64,000 bases of DNA from contig NC_135041.1 of NCBI RefSeq assembly GCF_051020975.1, positions 12,536,256 to 12,600,255 on the forward strand. The letters run 5' to 3'. Position 1 is the first letter of the stretch; every line of letters starts with the position of its first letter. Positions 14,301 to 29,300 of the stretch are shown piece by piece. This DNA is from Osmia lignaria lignaria. Its lineage: Eukaryota > Arthropoda > Insecta > Hymenoptera > Megachilidae. The notes under the pieces were generated by a model. It saw only the letters and a program-made list of their open reading frames with translations, had not been told where the DNA came from and did no database searches. A program made the translations under genes and the position numbers.

Positions 14301-17300
14301 CTGGTGCGGGATGCGAGGGGCAAGGTTGAAATAGAAAAAGAATGCCCGTCATTCTTGTAGACGATAAACGTTTCATCCCTCGCGTGACGAAGGCATTTAC
14401 TCCGATATCGTCCACGTGGACGATCGAAACCACTTCTCTGGATACAATAAGCTTTCCGACAGATCCGCCAGATGGCTACTCGAACGATCCCTTGATCTCG
14501 CTAGCGGACGTGTTATTACGCTCCACAATCTATCAACGTTCAAAAGTTTTGCTAGAAAACACTTCCGTAAGCCTAATTCTCATCGCGTGCTTCTTCTTGT
14601 TTCAAAACAATTGAAATTGAATCGAAATTGAAAACTTGAAAGTTGTTCAAACGAAATCGCTACCTAAGGGGTTAATCGGTCGAATTTGATTCGATGGAAA
14701 GTAACAAGGTGAGCCGGTATTTTTCGTCAGTCCTCGTCGTATCGACGAGCACGTTTCCACAGACGATAAATCTTGTTTCAGTGGCGCGTAGGTTAAGGGG
14801 AACTACCAACACCCAGGGGTGAACTAGCATTGTGCTCGGGCAACGATGCTACTCGTGCACACTGAAACAAACGTGCGATCGTGTGGAGGCGCGCGTGCAG
14901 CCACACACAAGCCCATTAAGAACAACCCGGTGTATGCGCTTCTCTGTGTCGTTGGATCACGTCGACCTGGGGTCTGCGGGAACCGAGGTTATATTCCGTC
15001 GGTCCTCTCTCTACTCTCGGCTGCATTGTGCGCACTGCCATGAAACGTCTAACCTATAATAATCATACCGATATACAAGACGAGCACCGTAATGCTCGTC
15101 TCTCCTACATGGTACACACGTGCGATCGCTTGTACATGTGCGACCCAAGCGGTAACGTTCCCGTCAATCCGCCATTGCGACATGGACGTGAGGTTACGCG
15201 CGTGAATGAGAAGCGAGCTTGCGCCAGTCTCTTGCCCTCCTCTTTGCCATCCACCATACATCACTGCCTCGCAAGAAACGTTAGCAAAACCTGGCCCGAT
15301 CACGTTCCATCGATTGCATATTTTCTCATGGAAAAAAATAAGGTGATCGTTCGATAATGCCTCGTCCGAGGCATTCAGGATGATTTCGATTAGCGAAAAG
15401 TTACAACTTTTCAGCGTTTCATCGTCGCCGGTTCGATTAGCCGATCGCTCGAACGATATCGTTTCCGAAGTTTGATTGTAATTTGCTCGTTATGTAAGTC
15501 GTTTAACAGAGCACCCTACAGCGATGTTACAGGTGCCGTTTAATCAATAGTTCTCTGTTAGTAATATGTCAGTCATTTCGCTTCTGACGATAGATCTCAC
15601 GCTGGGCATCGAAAATTATTGCCGCGTTACACGTGACAGTGTTTAACTTTTGATAGACCGGTAAAGTGTTCTCGTAATTTTCAAGTTAAATAATGAGATT
15701 CCTTCTCTGTTATTATTGTACGATTTAATGGGGTTCGCGCAGGTAAAATGGTATAAAATAGGTTGTCTCTTTTATCAGTTACTTGGTATTGCGAAGGAGG
15801 TTCGGATATTCTGACTGTGCACCTCTGAACGGTAGGAATTTCACCACGTGCTCTCCCTCTCTGCCTTTCACTTGGTCTTCTTCAACGAGCCGTCTCCCTC
15901 CTACTCATCCACCCTCTAAATTCAGTCTAGGTTCCCCTTACAAAGCGTGTCGGTATTTGTTAGCACATTTTATGTCTCGACATTGATTGAGCATACGTTT
16001 CCCTTCAACACGCTCCTACGGTAGACAGTCGAAAATGTGTTTTATCGTAATGAAACCGTTTTTTTTTTTTTTTTTCTCTACGAACACGCGCGAATGTTGG
16101 TAGATATTCTTTAATTTTTATTCACACGTACATACATCAATCAATTGGAAATAAATATGTTTGCGATGTCCGATCGTTTAATTATATAGCTACGCATCAT
16201 TCGTTACTTCTTTTTGCATAATTACATCACGAACCTTGTACGATTTGCATACACACGTTCTAAAAGCAGCGGTACACGATCACAGTAATTAATCGCGGTC
16301 TCTTGTGATTTTTATATTTCTTTTTTGTCGCGATGTTTGTATCTTAACGCGACCTGTTTTCATTCTTTTTGTCGAGCAAACACGAGAAGGTGTGATTCAG
16401 AAAATTCTCCTTCCTTTTTTCCCCCTCGATCGTTATCACACGTTTTATCGTGTCCCGCGATAACCGACCACTTCCATTTAACTTTCTTTTTATTGATCGT
16501 TTTATTAATGAACATGGGTGTGTAATTCAAAGACGTGCACGCCTTCCAAATCGCTTGGCCTGTTATTTGTGCAGGATGCATCGTCGTGGTCGTCGTCGTT
16601 GCGCCCGTATACGTGCGGGAAAAAAAAAAAAGTTCTGCTTATTCGTCAGTGTTCACTGCATATCGATGCATCGATGTTTATTCAAGTGCAGCTGCATCGG
16701 CTTCGTAGGTCTGACTTTCAACAGCGCCTCGAAACATGATTTGAATAATTCCCAATAGCGTTGGCTCATCCAATTAGACACCTTTCCGCGATACAAAATA
16801 AGGGAAGCGAATTCGTTCGAATAAAATCGAAACAATGGGAACAAAAATAACTGGGATACCCTATAGAAAATGCTTGATCGAATAAATATTTACACTTTGC
16901 TTGAGTTCGAACAGCAGGGAATTACTGCAAACTTTTTAATAATTCAATTGAGGATAATATATTCTTTCCATCATTAGAGATGATCAAAGATTAACGTTGT
17001 TTGCGGTACGCCGGTCGATGGTTTACTTTGGAAACGAAATGAAATAATAATTTTTTGCAAAATTTCTCCTATAATCATCCAAATCCACCTGCAAAATCTT
17101 GCCACGTATAATTTTCGAACGCTCAGGTCATTTCAAATAAAATGGAGGAGAGAATGAATCGCGCATAGGTTCGAACCCCATCATCGCTTTCTTGGAAGTT
17201 GTGGACGCGCCCTTAAGGGGCTTCTCGCTTACGTCATCCGATCTTTGGTCTATCCTCGGCCCTCCGAAGACCTATTACCTTATTTACGATTCGCACGGCC

Positions 17301-20300
17301 ATTATCTCCTGGCAACAAAGTGAACCAGCCGGTTTTTCGATACGATCCCTCGTGTCCACATACACATACACACACACACACACACATAGAAATGTGTGGA
17401 GAGTCAGCGCTCACGCGTGCTCCTCCTTCATTGATTTGGCTGGTGTGAAAGGGGATTCGGCCAGACAATGAATACAAAGAGCCCACGGTACACAGAGACG
17501 GAGCAAAAGCGTGCTCTCTTGTCGAGGCGGTCCGAAAGAGCGGGAGACTTTTGTCTTCGCTCGTTAATAACAGTTTTGACACTGCGACGAAGGCACGGAT
17601 GATTGGACGGCTTATGGATTGGGCGCGGGGAGGGGGAGGCAAAGAAAATGATTGAAAAATTGATTTTTACCGTTCGAATCGGTCCCTTTTGATCAGAACG
17701 AAGCATTGACGCGTGGTCGTGCTTCATCTTGCGTGCACATTCGCGTGCTTCGGCATCGGTGAATATGTGTGATTCGTTAAGCTCGAAGAGCGAAATCCGA
17801 TAGACTCGTCAAAGGATGGTCGAAAAAATGGGAAGGAAGGAAAGTAATTAAAAAAAGAAAAGAAAAAAAATGGAGATATGTACATTGATGTCCCGACCAG
17901 ATATGGTCAGTATTAAATTGCGTGGGCGTGCATACTTCGACGAATCTATTTTTGCGAATTAATACGACGGCGATAATTACAATTACCTTCAAAAGTTCAG
18001 CGATAAAAATACAGTGATTTTATGGGGACCTTAATTGTATTAATTAGTTTATAATAGAATTTAGCTTTTATTTCAAGCCGCGTTTAAAATTTATAACAAA
18101 GTTACATTTTAGGGTTTCAAGGGCTAATTCTGATGCTTCGCCTATATCAGGTCTAATTTGTCGATTTTATAATACCCGTATGACGCAAACAAAGATTTAT
18201 AAATACTTGAACGACATTTTGAACGGTGAGAGGTCCAAATTTAGCTTATCAAAATTATTCATTTTATTTTGATTATCTTGGTCCTTTAAATAGAACGTTG
18301 TCGCAAATATTTTAGAATATCAAATTATTTCCTATTACCTTAAATAGAGCGTTGTCGCAAATATTTTAGGACATAAAATTATTTGTCATTCGAGCGAGTT
18401 GGAAAACGACGAATAGATAGAGCATCGGATAGAAACAACAAAGAGGAAATTTTTCAACAGTATCTCGAATTAACGTGAAATCGGAGGGTTGGTCGGATCG
18501 CGCGAGGATTTTCATTGAAAACGAATTGTCGTTGGCCGTATCGTATAACGGATATGTGTACGCCGCTCAGAGTTAAACCATCGGAACAACAACCTGTTCG
18601 ATGACTGTTCCGTTTGATGATTGCAACAAGTGAGGCCCACCGGCGTCGTTCTCTTCCCCAGCCTGTTCCCAAACCATTTTACCACCGACATCCACTCCCC
18701 GTTTCGAATTCAACAAGTGGCCAAATCATTCTACACCAGACTACGTGGCGCCGAAAAACTGGAATTTTCCAGCCAACGGACAGTCATTGACCATTTAACG
18801 CCATGAGAGAATATCTCTCTTTACCGACAGAGATTTCGTCATATCCCTGTGAAATATCTCTATGGTTTTCTCCGTGTACGATACCGACGTTCAATGACGC
18901 CCATTAATCATCCTATCCGATTAATGTCCTGATTTGAAATCATTACAAATTCCATCCTTTATATCTGTGACACGTCGATTGGAGGATTAGGTGATACCAG
19001 ACGAATTTTCAATTGAGTGCTGTTAATGAACACGTTAATCCGATATAAGATAATGAAAGCACAAAAATTTAGTAACATAAGAATTGAGAAAAGTGTTCCG
19101 ATACTTTTGAACACCCGTTGTACATCCTATAGGTTTATCGTCTGGAAAGGGTTAATATTGCTGCTAACGCGTTTCGAGTGTACAAACGAAATTCGATTGA
19201 TATAACCACAGATGGTGTGGTAAACGTGTATGGAGGACACATAGAGATACGTTTAAGTGTGTGTAACGTAATCATTACTGTCATCGGAAAGCCCGATCCT
19301 TTTCTCCGTAATTTCAAGCGGTAGAGCGGCGTGTCGGTGTACGCGGCTTGAAGAACCCGTAGACAGAGACCTCGTGCTACCTGGTGGAATGGGTCTCATT
19401 AAGGACGCCTTCATGGCCCTTCATCCTTGCCTCTTCAGGCCTCGCTTCTCCCTCTCATCCCACCGAGCCGCTCGTCTTTTATACCTGGATGCCCTCTGCT
19501 CGCGTTTCTCAGCTCCGATTTCTATGTTTGCGTGCGCCTTATGCGGTCGAAGGCCATTTGATGGTGGTTGCTTGTCATCTTCGACTTTAACCTCGTTACG
19601 ATTTACAGCCGTTTCTGAAACGAACCAACTCTTCTCCCCTACATTCGTGCTTTTCCTTTAAATTCAGATTTGTTAAGATTTATTCCTGGGTTACAACACG
19701 AACTTAAAGCCATAGATTTTCTCTACACGATTTCCAATGTAACGAGCTTTCTTCTTTTATTCAGTGTTGCTCTCTTTAACGAGTTTCTTGATTTTTTCGG
19801 TAAATAGAAGGTAGACTGGTATCGTATCGTCTGGAGAAATTGTGCGATTCGATGGAAAGCTATCTCGTTAACCGTTCCTATGAAAACGTATTCGAATGGA
19901 ATATTTTGTCGGTATACTCCGAGTACCGCTAATAGCAAATCGAAGCGTTACATTTAAAAAGCCTAAATAAAAAAAGCGCAATCGTCGCGTAAAATGCGCG
20001 GCGACGTTCATCCAGATGGTAGCTGCGTTCCTTGGTGAACCCGTTATCTCATCTTCGTTCCAGTTGATCTATTTTTCGTTCTTTGTCGCGGCTGCTTTGT
20101 CGTGTATGCTAATCGAATCCCCTCCTCTTATGTTTCTTTTCCATTTTTTTCTTTTTTTTCCCTCTTTTTTGCTTGCAGGGCGGCGGAGGAAGCGGCGGGG
20201 CTGCGGGAGGGTTGAAATTCACGGTGGCTGACACTTGCGAGAGGATCAAAGAGGAATTCAATTTCATCCAGCAACAGAACCACTCGTGAGTCTTTCTCTT

Positions 20301-23300
20301 TTCTTTGACTCTTCTCGATCGTCTCGCTTACTCTTTGTTTTTCTTTCACCCCCCTCCCCTCCCTCCCTCCATCCGCTTCCTGTTTCATCCCTTCCGTTTC
20401 GCGTTCGCGTTTCTCCAAGATCCACGATTATTGACGCGCCGATGCTTACCCCGTCCTGTCGTCTTCTCTTCGGTTTTCTTCCCACCTCCATCTTCCTGTT
20501 TTCTGCTTGTTGCAGCGGTCCCGTTGACGCTGTTGCATTCGCGAACACTTCTTATTTCAGACAGACAGAGAGGAAAGTTGGAAATTGTCTGCTAGACGTC
20601 CTCTCGTTTCTAATAACGCCTCTTCCGCGATCAGAGATCGAACGATTTTCCCCTCGACGCAACGAAAGTTTAAGCGTCGATGATCGAGGAGGCGGGTGTA
20701 TTTACCGCGATCGGATATTTACCCTCGACGACGTTAACTGAGTTGCAGCGAAAGAGTTAATCCTTCTGTTACCAACGGGGCATCCAGCTCCACGGGTATC
20801 CGGGTAACAGGTACGAATGTCTCGTTTGGGAACACAAGGGTTAAATTTAGAAAAGAACAGAGGAACAAAGAAACGGTGGATTAGAAACTTGGATGATTTA
20901 TGGTAATTGATTACCGTTCAGGACGGTAATTAATTGCCGTTCCGGCAAGTAGTATCCAGATGCAAGTGATGCTATATAATGGTTAACGTTATTGGAACGG
21001 CATTCACTTTCCAGCGAACTCTGTGTAATAGAACCGTGTGTACAAATGTCTGCGTTTACGTATCATTAATTATCTTGCACGGTGCACTTGCGATACTGTT
21101 TCGACCGACGGATGGACGTTAAATTTGCGCTTCGTTGTTAAACGTTGTACCGTACCACCTACTTTGCAACTGTTACCACGATACACATATCTACTTTGTT
21201 TTCTTTAATTAGCAACTCCTATTAACGCGCCTACGATCGTTGATGGATATACAGATCCATATTTCTGGACTCGAGACTCCCAATTTTTATTTTCTCCAAG
21301 AAATAGCAATCAAGCTTTATAATTCATATTAAATTGCTATCGAGATGAACTGTTGTTTCGTTAAAAAAAAAAATACGAAAGTTAAATAAGTCATTTTAAT
21401 AGAATTACAATATCCTAAGTACAACCGGGAAATACACCAAGCACAATTACGGTACAACTTTAAATCTCGGAAAAAGTTGAGCGCGTGACGTTGTAACGAT
21501 TTCGAGAGCAGCTTTATTTTCCATAATACTTTCCAAACAATTTTCCAAGACGGATAACGCGCGGAACGGTCGTATTTACCGAAATGCATCCATACAATGT
21601 CCTCCTATATTCATGACCAAGTTTGTTCTCTCTTTATTTTCCTTTTTTTTTTTTTCTACCCCGTCGAGTCGTCTACCGCAACCGCTAACGCCCCCATAAT
21701 CTCATTTCTTCTTATTCCTTCGGCTTTTTCGCAAGAGAACTCGATCTTACTTCCCGCAGACACATATCGCGCTCTCTTCTTCCTCGAATTCAAGATGTTG
21801 CCACGAATCCCAAAGGGAAAAGTAGCGGTTTTTCCCTGTATGTCCGCGTGTCCTTTAGAGTACGCGTTCCTGCACACACGCGATGTCTACCGTTTTCATT
21901 TGAACGCATGTTTGGCTCGTTCTGTCCTCAATCGTTTTTCACTTTTCAGACTGAAGATCGAATGCGAGAAACTGGCCAGCGAGAAGACCGAGATGCAGAG
22001 GCATTACGTTATGGTAAGGCACTTTGTAAGTTCGTTTCACGTCTTTTTATCTTCCTCGAGTACACTTGTTCGTCGTAATTGAAGAAATAATCGTAAATTT
22101 TAAGCCCTACCACCCCCCTGTAATTAACCTGTTAATTATTCACCACCGAATTCAGAGAAATTACCCCCTCTCGTTGCACGCGGATTTATTATTCAAATGA
22201 TCTATGGACAATGGTAATCACAGCGAAGGAGTCGGGTTTTATAAGCAACCAGGTTACAGGACCATTATTGAACTCTGTAATCTTTGTCGCGACCCCCTAT
22301 CGGTCGGCAATGGAGAAAAACGATCGATATTGTTCTCGCTTCATATTGCCGGCTCTTCGATTCAGTTCCCATCAGCGCGAAGGCAATTAGTTCAACCAAC
22401 CGTACTAATCGTATCGTCATCGGTAAGGAGCTTAACTTGGACTTACCTATATTAAAGTGCAGCATTAACGTAGACCAAAGTATTTGCCGCAGGAGTCCAT
22501 TTCATTTTCCGTTTCTTTATTAAATATTTATTTAACCGACGACGAACATTTTTTCCCCTATCGGAACTTTGTTTCTTCGACGTTCTTACTTTATACAAAT
22601 TCACGAATAACAACGAATAAATCATTCTGAATTTGTTTATATAGAACATTGAGAAGATATTTTCTTTCTGAAAGCAATTTTCACGTGTCTCAATGGTCCC
22701 TGCTACTCGCAGGACCCTTGTACGCGTATACCCGGGGAACCGGGATGGGGAAGAAAAAGAAATCAGGTCGTCTGTTTTATTCTCGTGTATAAATTCACCG
22801 ATATTTGAGAACGTGCTCGTACTCTAGCCGGTTATGCAGTTTTGTAAACTGCTTTCGGTTTACGAAAACGTAGAACGTCGAGCAGGCAGGGTCAACAACC
22901 CTGCTCGGTTCTGGATTTATTTTCACCCCCTTGAAAAAAAAAAGCATCTCCAATGGGAGGGACTCCTATTATTTTAAATGTACCCGCCGTCTTGCTTCAT
23001 AAATTTGATGCCCGTACCATGTAGTCATTTGTTTAGCCATCAGAGAGGGGGAAAAAATAGTCTTCGCGTTTCTTTTTCATACCTCTGAATTGATGTGCAA
23101 CAACTTCATAAACAGGTTGATACATTTTCAAAGGTCGAACGTTGAAAATCGAGGTATGTGTGTATGTGTTGAAAACTCTAAATTACTCTGCGAGCTGTAG
23201 ACAACAGTCTGCGTGAAACATTGTCGACCGATAGTGTGTTAACTATACGTTTGATCGTAATTGTCGCGAACTGTACCATCTCTGTACGCTGCTACACCGA

Positions 23301-26300
23301 TGTGACACCGTGCAAGCAACCAAGCAGCAAGCTGGGCCGAGTGGTTGGGGCTTGGGGGGGGGGGGGGGGGGGGGGGTGCTAGTGGGTGGTGGATAAGAGG
23401 GATGAGGGGGCGTGGGAGGGGGTCGGAGGTGACAGAGGGGTTGATGGGGGTTGGGAGTTGAGCCGGTAATCGATATCTCCAAAGTAAACGAAGAGAGAGG
23501 GAGAGAAAGAGAGAGAGAGCGAGAAGGGTAGATGGTTGAGAGAGGGATAGAGACGAAGAGTAGCAAGAGGAAGGGTCGGCGAGAAGGGCAGCAAAGGGAA
23601 AAGGGGAAGAGAAAGAGAAGGGGGAGAATTAGAGACAGAGAGAGAAATTGATGTCGAGGGTTTGTCAACTACCGACAAGTATTATACAGGGTGTCCCACG
23701 TAAACGGGGCAAGCTTTAGTTTTAACCCTTCTACGACGATTGCAAGTTCATTCTGACTTAATTATGGAAATAAAATATCTAAAATATTCTTAATTTTTTA
23801 AATAATTCAAATTTTTAAAAATTGCATCCAAAAGTGCACAGACATTTCTGATGCACCAATACCTGAACATGTATACGCTTAATTTCCTAATAAATATGCA
23901 TCATACGACACCATTTAATTGTATTTCATGAACATTTTTCCCCGTATTTAATCATGTTAGAATTTCATTGAATAGGACACCTTGTGTATGTAAGGTTTGA
24001 AGCGAAATGAGTGTTGGTGTAATCGTATGTACAGACTGTGCGAACGTGTCTCTGATATTCTAATTCCACCCCTGTGTATTTCAACCAGCCACCTTTCTGC
24101 CCCCTCCTACAATTCATCCTCCGCGATTTTCATTAGGGTAACGTGCCGCGTAAATCCGAGCGCCGCTTCAATTTCTTTTTTTTTTTTTTTTTCTCTTCTT
24201 CTTTCCTTCTTCCTTTCCTTTCTTGTACCGCCCAGCCTCTCTCGTGTTCTTCCCTCCTTTTGTGAACCTCGTACCACGGATCATCGCCTCCGCGACACGT
24301 CCTTATCCGATACGACCCTCTTCGAAAGCCGACGACTCGTTACGTTCGCGGATATTTTTCGTTAAATGACGATGGTTACGAGGGCGCGTAAATTGCCGAT
24401 ACTTGGTGAAAGTTTTGAAAATAATCTGTAGATGCCTCGAGTACAATCTTTCAATTGTACTTATCGCAACGATACTTGTACAAAAATATCGCGAAATTAA
24501 TTTTTCGATAATTCCTATAAACTGTACGCAAATGATTTTCAGGGAAGAGCTTTTTTTCCTTCCTGTTTTTAGAAACAATTCCGCGTGTCCACCCACGGGC
24601 ATCATCGAGGTCCCATGTATTTTTATCGTGCTGGTAACCTTTCCTCGGGGTTGTTCCGTTTTTATCGCGAAACGATATAGCACCGTTAAATTAATTCCCT
24701 GAAAAGTATCTGGGCAGCCTCTACTTGGATTGATTTCTCGGGCTTCCCTTCATTTTTATTTTCTACACTTTAGAAAAAGTTGCTCAATCGATAGGAAATT
24801 AATTTGATTTTTAGCATGAAAGCGATACGGTTCGTGTCGACGGAACGGAGATATGTTTGGAATGAAGTGAAAAATATTTTTATCGAAAGTAGCCGATGCG
24901 GTAGGTTTTTTACCCCTTTGAAAACATAGCTTTCCCGATTACCCATCCACCCACGCACACGTATATACACTCTCTTCTTTTTCCCTCGTCCCTCTTTATC
25001 TCTATTTCGTTTTCCTCGCAACACAACAAATTAAACATAACCCACATCCTTCGGGCATGTTTCTTGATTACTTCTTGTTTTTCTCGTTTACGTTTTCGCC
25101 GTCTGCTTCTTTTTACAGATTTTATTTCCGCCTTTGAACTTTCCACCCTGCAGTTTACTGTTTCTCTCTCCGTCCTCCTCCTTCTCACCCTCCTCTTTTC
25201 ACCGACGTTTACGAAGTTTAATAACGGTGCACCCGATGTTCGCGGGGGTTAACTGTTTTCACGAATTTATCGTTCCTCTTCTCACCCCTACCGCGATACA
25301 CTCGTTACCTGATCTTTCTTTTCTTCCGGTTCCGTATTCTTTATTTTAACCGTTCTTTCATCACGGCTACCGGTCTCCTTTGCTATTCAATTTTCTTAAC
25401 GTTGCCAACCTCGTAACTGTTGCCCTCGACTTTGTGACTTCTCCTTTTACGTTGCTATCGATTTCACTTACGTCGACGCGCATCCCTTCTCGTCGTTTTA
25501 CGATCCCATAGACTCGACCTGGAGGACAAGAATTAACCGCGAGGGCAAATAAATTTTTCCTCGAACGTGTTTCCTTCTTTCCTCCTCTTGCTTCCTTTCC
25601 CTCGTTTCTCTACCGAGGATAACGTCTCGCTTTCACGAGTTGCATTTTCGCGATCGTGTTTCACCGATTAACGCGTTCATTTCCATGATGGGGGTTGATT
25701 TTTATCGTCGACCACCGCTTCGAATTTAATGTAAAAGAAAAGGGGTTTCTTAATTCTCGCGTTCGCAATCAAGTCCGACAACGATTAATTATCTATTAAT
25801 TGTACGCGAGAAGGCGAGCACCTGTTAAACATTCAAACGAAAGAAAAGAATGGAAAGGAAAATGAGGGGGACAAGGTGGAACAAAGCAAGAGGCAATGAG
25901 CCAGGGAAAAAGAGGATATATGGGGGTAGGGAAAGGTGAAAAAGATAGAATGGGGGAGACTGGGAAAGAGAGTAGGCGGCTCAGAGTCACCCTAGCAAAG
26001 GCGCGCTACTAAAAGATCCATATCGAATAACCGGAGGGGGTGAAATTATCGGTACAACCCCTATTATTGGGTTCCGAACCACGTGAAAATAGAAAAGGAA
26101 AGGCTGCTGAGATGAGATCGATACGACCCCCTACTGCCACACCGAGAGTTTCTCTTCATCCGATTATCGACTTGGCCCAGCGAACTCTTTTCTTCGTGTT
26201 TCGGACTTTCCAACGAACCAATATAACCTTCCACGGATGCGGCCAAGAAGCTATTTTATTACATCGTCGAGTCGAATTAATTCCCATCAGGGTCTGTCGA

Positions 26301-29300
26301 TAACGCACAATTTACGTTCAATTTCTTCGTCGATGCCTTCTTTTTCGCGATACCGTTCTTCTATCTTTCATAAAAATCGATTTATATCCAGACGATCCGT
26401 GCCGTATGCACGTGCAATCTAAAAGTCGGGTTAATTTTATCGATATACGATTTCGATCGCCGATTCCTGTTTGAACGGGAATAAATTATATTTGCTTTCG
26501 GGTAATTCTTTTATTTCGCTCTTCTACGGTTCGTGTTAACCTTCCTTTATAATATAACGCAATAATAGCGTAATAACAATTACCCTACAATATCGAACGA
26601 TGGTTTTTCTGATTATTACCTAAAGTTTTAAGGAACTTTATAAATTACAAGAAGGGTAAAAGATACCATTTCGAATTGCTTTCTCGTGTCAAGAGTTCGT
26701 GTTTCTATTATCGTCGATGTAGCGTGATTATGATATCACAACTACGTTTTCTCTGCCGCAAATTAATTTGATTGACTTCCGTTGAAGTGTAGGGTCAGTT
26801 GTGTCAAAGCGATGGATATTAATAAGACCGAAACCATTTGCATCTCGAACGTAATATCGTTCACTTTTTAACTATCCTTTCTGCGAAATTCGATTGCATG
26901 AAAAATTCAAATTTTATCAAGTTAAAAGCTGTTTCTAAGAGGCTCTAAATAATTTTTACAATTTGCAACACAGTCGAAGCGTATCGACGATTCTCGTGCA
27001 TGCTCCACTTAAATTATCGCTAAGTAATGATCGTAACCCTTCGCATATTGTCGATCTACTTAAGTAATTGTCTACAAGAGGGTGGCGTTTAGTTAGTTGT
27101 CTGACAAACTTGATATTACGATATGAGGGTTGTAAAAGGTGTTATCAAAGAGGATGGTGAACGCACGATTATTGTTCTATGATCGCGATCATTAATACCC
27201 GAGGAATAAAATGAAATTGTAAAATTTTCAACCGAAACATCGACAGAGTAGGAAACGATCTGAACGTATAGCCTCTCGGTTTAGTTTCTTATCGGCCGTA
27301 TCGTCGTCATCATCATCATAGGGCTGATCGTGATTATCGATTGCATTATTACGTCGGTATATTTCCGTGGCTGATGGTATCGATCTCTGTATAGCATCTG
27401 TCGGCCAGGGATGTGTGTGCTTTCTCTCGACGAGCGAAGCCAAGCCCCCGAAGCCATTCGTCCCGGAACGAGCGGCTAAAGGCGGACACGCAGTACTAAG
27501 CGACAGCCGCTAACCGATTTACGATCGCGCAAGCGCGCTCACGAATCGTACGATACGATGCACTTTACCGGAACGCAGGCTGGATCGAACCCCTCGTCCA
27601 GGCTCGAACGTGACTCTTCCTTTCTCCCGTTGCTTATCAGCTTACCTCTGTTTCGACGCCGCGCTGGATTACCACTTTTGACTTAGCCACTGGCTCGCAC
27701 GATTGCGCTCTGTTTACTAACCCTCGGGCTAATTCGATGATGCAGTTCGATTCGCAATTCCTCCCTCTTTCCTCATTTATTTTTTTTTTTTTTTTTTTTT
27801 TTTTAATTAGACAATAGTTTTTGAAAATCGAGAATACGAGGTTAAAATCAAGGGATCAAGGGGTCGTTTCCAGCTTCATTAACAAATAGATCGTAAATCT
27901 AGAATATATCGATGTAAATTACTTATGTGATAAACATCGGAACGTTCATAACCATGCGGCGGTGGTGTCTCTGCCGATTCCTCTTCCTGCATGCCATCTG
28001 CTCGAACATTTTTACGAGCCATAATGCGCCGTAGAATAATCGTTTCTGTACGTAATGCGTCCCAGAACGGATGACTGGTACCCAAGTGACTTTAGCTACT
28101 AACCAATTTACGATCAGACGACCGTACCACGAATTGTATGTAGTTAACCCAATTGGAACGGTTCGGCTTCGGTCTTCCAAGGGAATCTTCTCGCAAAGTC
28201 TATTCATTCCGCGAACAGTCTCCTCGCTTTCCGCCTCCTTACACTTGAAAATTAACGACGTCGTTTAACATTCATCGATAGGTGACAGGTTCGCGGGAAT
28301 AAACGAATCCCGACTTCTCCTCTCTCTGTAGTTCGACGTTCGCCAAGGCTCTTAGCTTAATCGATCGTGACACGAGATAGAAGAATACGTTGAAATTTAT
28401 TCGATCGTCCACGCCATCGATAATCGATTTCAACCCTTAACGAGAAGTTGTTACATAATTAAGCGAACTGCAACGGTAATTTAACGTAGATCGCGAATGG
28501 TTGACGTTGAATAATTAGAAAATTGAAATAATAATAATTAGTAAAATTTTTCATTAATGCGCGAGGTCAGTTTCAATTTTGAACAGGAGTGAAATAACGC
28601 GTTGCACAAATTCCTCGCGGAAGAGACAAAAGTGGTCGGTTGATCCAGCTCGTTGACGGGAGAACGTTGTAATGATCCTTTCTTCTGTACGTAGCTCGCA
28701 AGCGGCGGAGAAAGGAGTGAAAGGGAACAGGAAGGGAAACAGTGGTACGGCGGTTCTCGTTTCGTCGAGATTTACGAGAAGCTTGTTGTATTTATTAAAA
28801 GTTTTCTGCCGACCGGGTTCCGTGCTTTCTCCGTGAAAACTCTAGACGGTCTGAAACGATATTGTAAAGAAACGGAAGTTAAGTATCGCTAATGAAAGGA
28901 GCGACAGAAAGGGGGAAGGTCGACAGAAACTCTTGGCCATTGTAGATTTACCGATGCTCCGCTGTTTTTTTCTAAACTCCGCTCATCGAACGTTGAGAAA
29001 TATTTATTTACAACGAATCATCTCGCGATAATAAAACGCTTAACGTTTATTGTTAACGATCCTTGTTCTTTCTTTCTGTTTCAGTACTACGAAATGTCTT
29101 ACGGCCTCAACGTGGAGATGCACAAGCAGGTAAGTCGATTCTCATCTCAAAACAATTCCATCCGCTGCTTATCGTTCGTATTCATAGACTCGGGAGGGTG
29201 CGCGTTTTAATCTTGTTGAAGGTAGTCTGAAACGCGTGCGAAAGTTTATCCTCCCTTTTGGCGAAAGTTCCCAGAACGAGAGACACGTTAAATCGGGAAC

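Larger units (their letters stand above)
8388..20178 (+). other. Intron 2 (11.8 kb)
   Basis: Lies between the start exon and the first Q-domain exon; bounded by GTAAGT and GCTTGCAG. It holds a hAT-like terminal relic (11266-11314), a GC-rich repeat-like block (12990-13310), a lone ACAGGGTGTCC-type terminus read on the opposite strand (12452-12462), a short tandem duplication (18283-18385), a CA repeat (17357-17387) and several T runs. I recognise no nested gene. A 118-codon open frame at 11564-11920 has no recognisable domain. Its size and position make it a plausible home for enhancers, but that is inference. Confidence 0.7.
22014..29084 (+). other. Intron 4 (7.1 kb)
   Basis: Bounded by GTAAGG and CTGTTTCAG. 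It contains a 23-base G run and adjoining G/purine-rich strand (23341-23648), a roughly 300-bp inverted-repeat element (23684-23987) and a 25-base T run (27780-27804). The remainder is ordinary AT-rich sequence with pyrimidine tracts, and no nested gene is recognised. Confidence 0.8.

Noticed and set aside
17161..17190. GGTTCGAACCC resembling a tRNA B box
   Set aside because: No A box or acceptor stem pairs at the needed distance upstream, and the T-stem has a mismatch. The similar motifs at about 13789 and 27589 fail in the same way.
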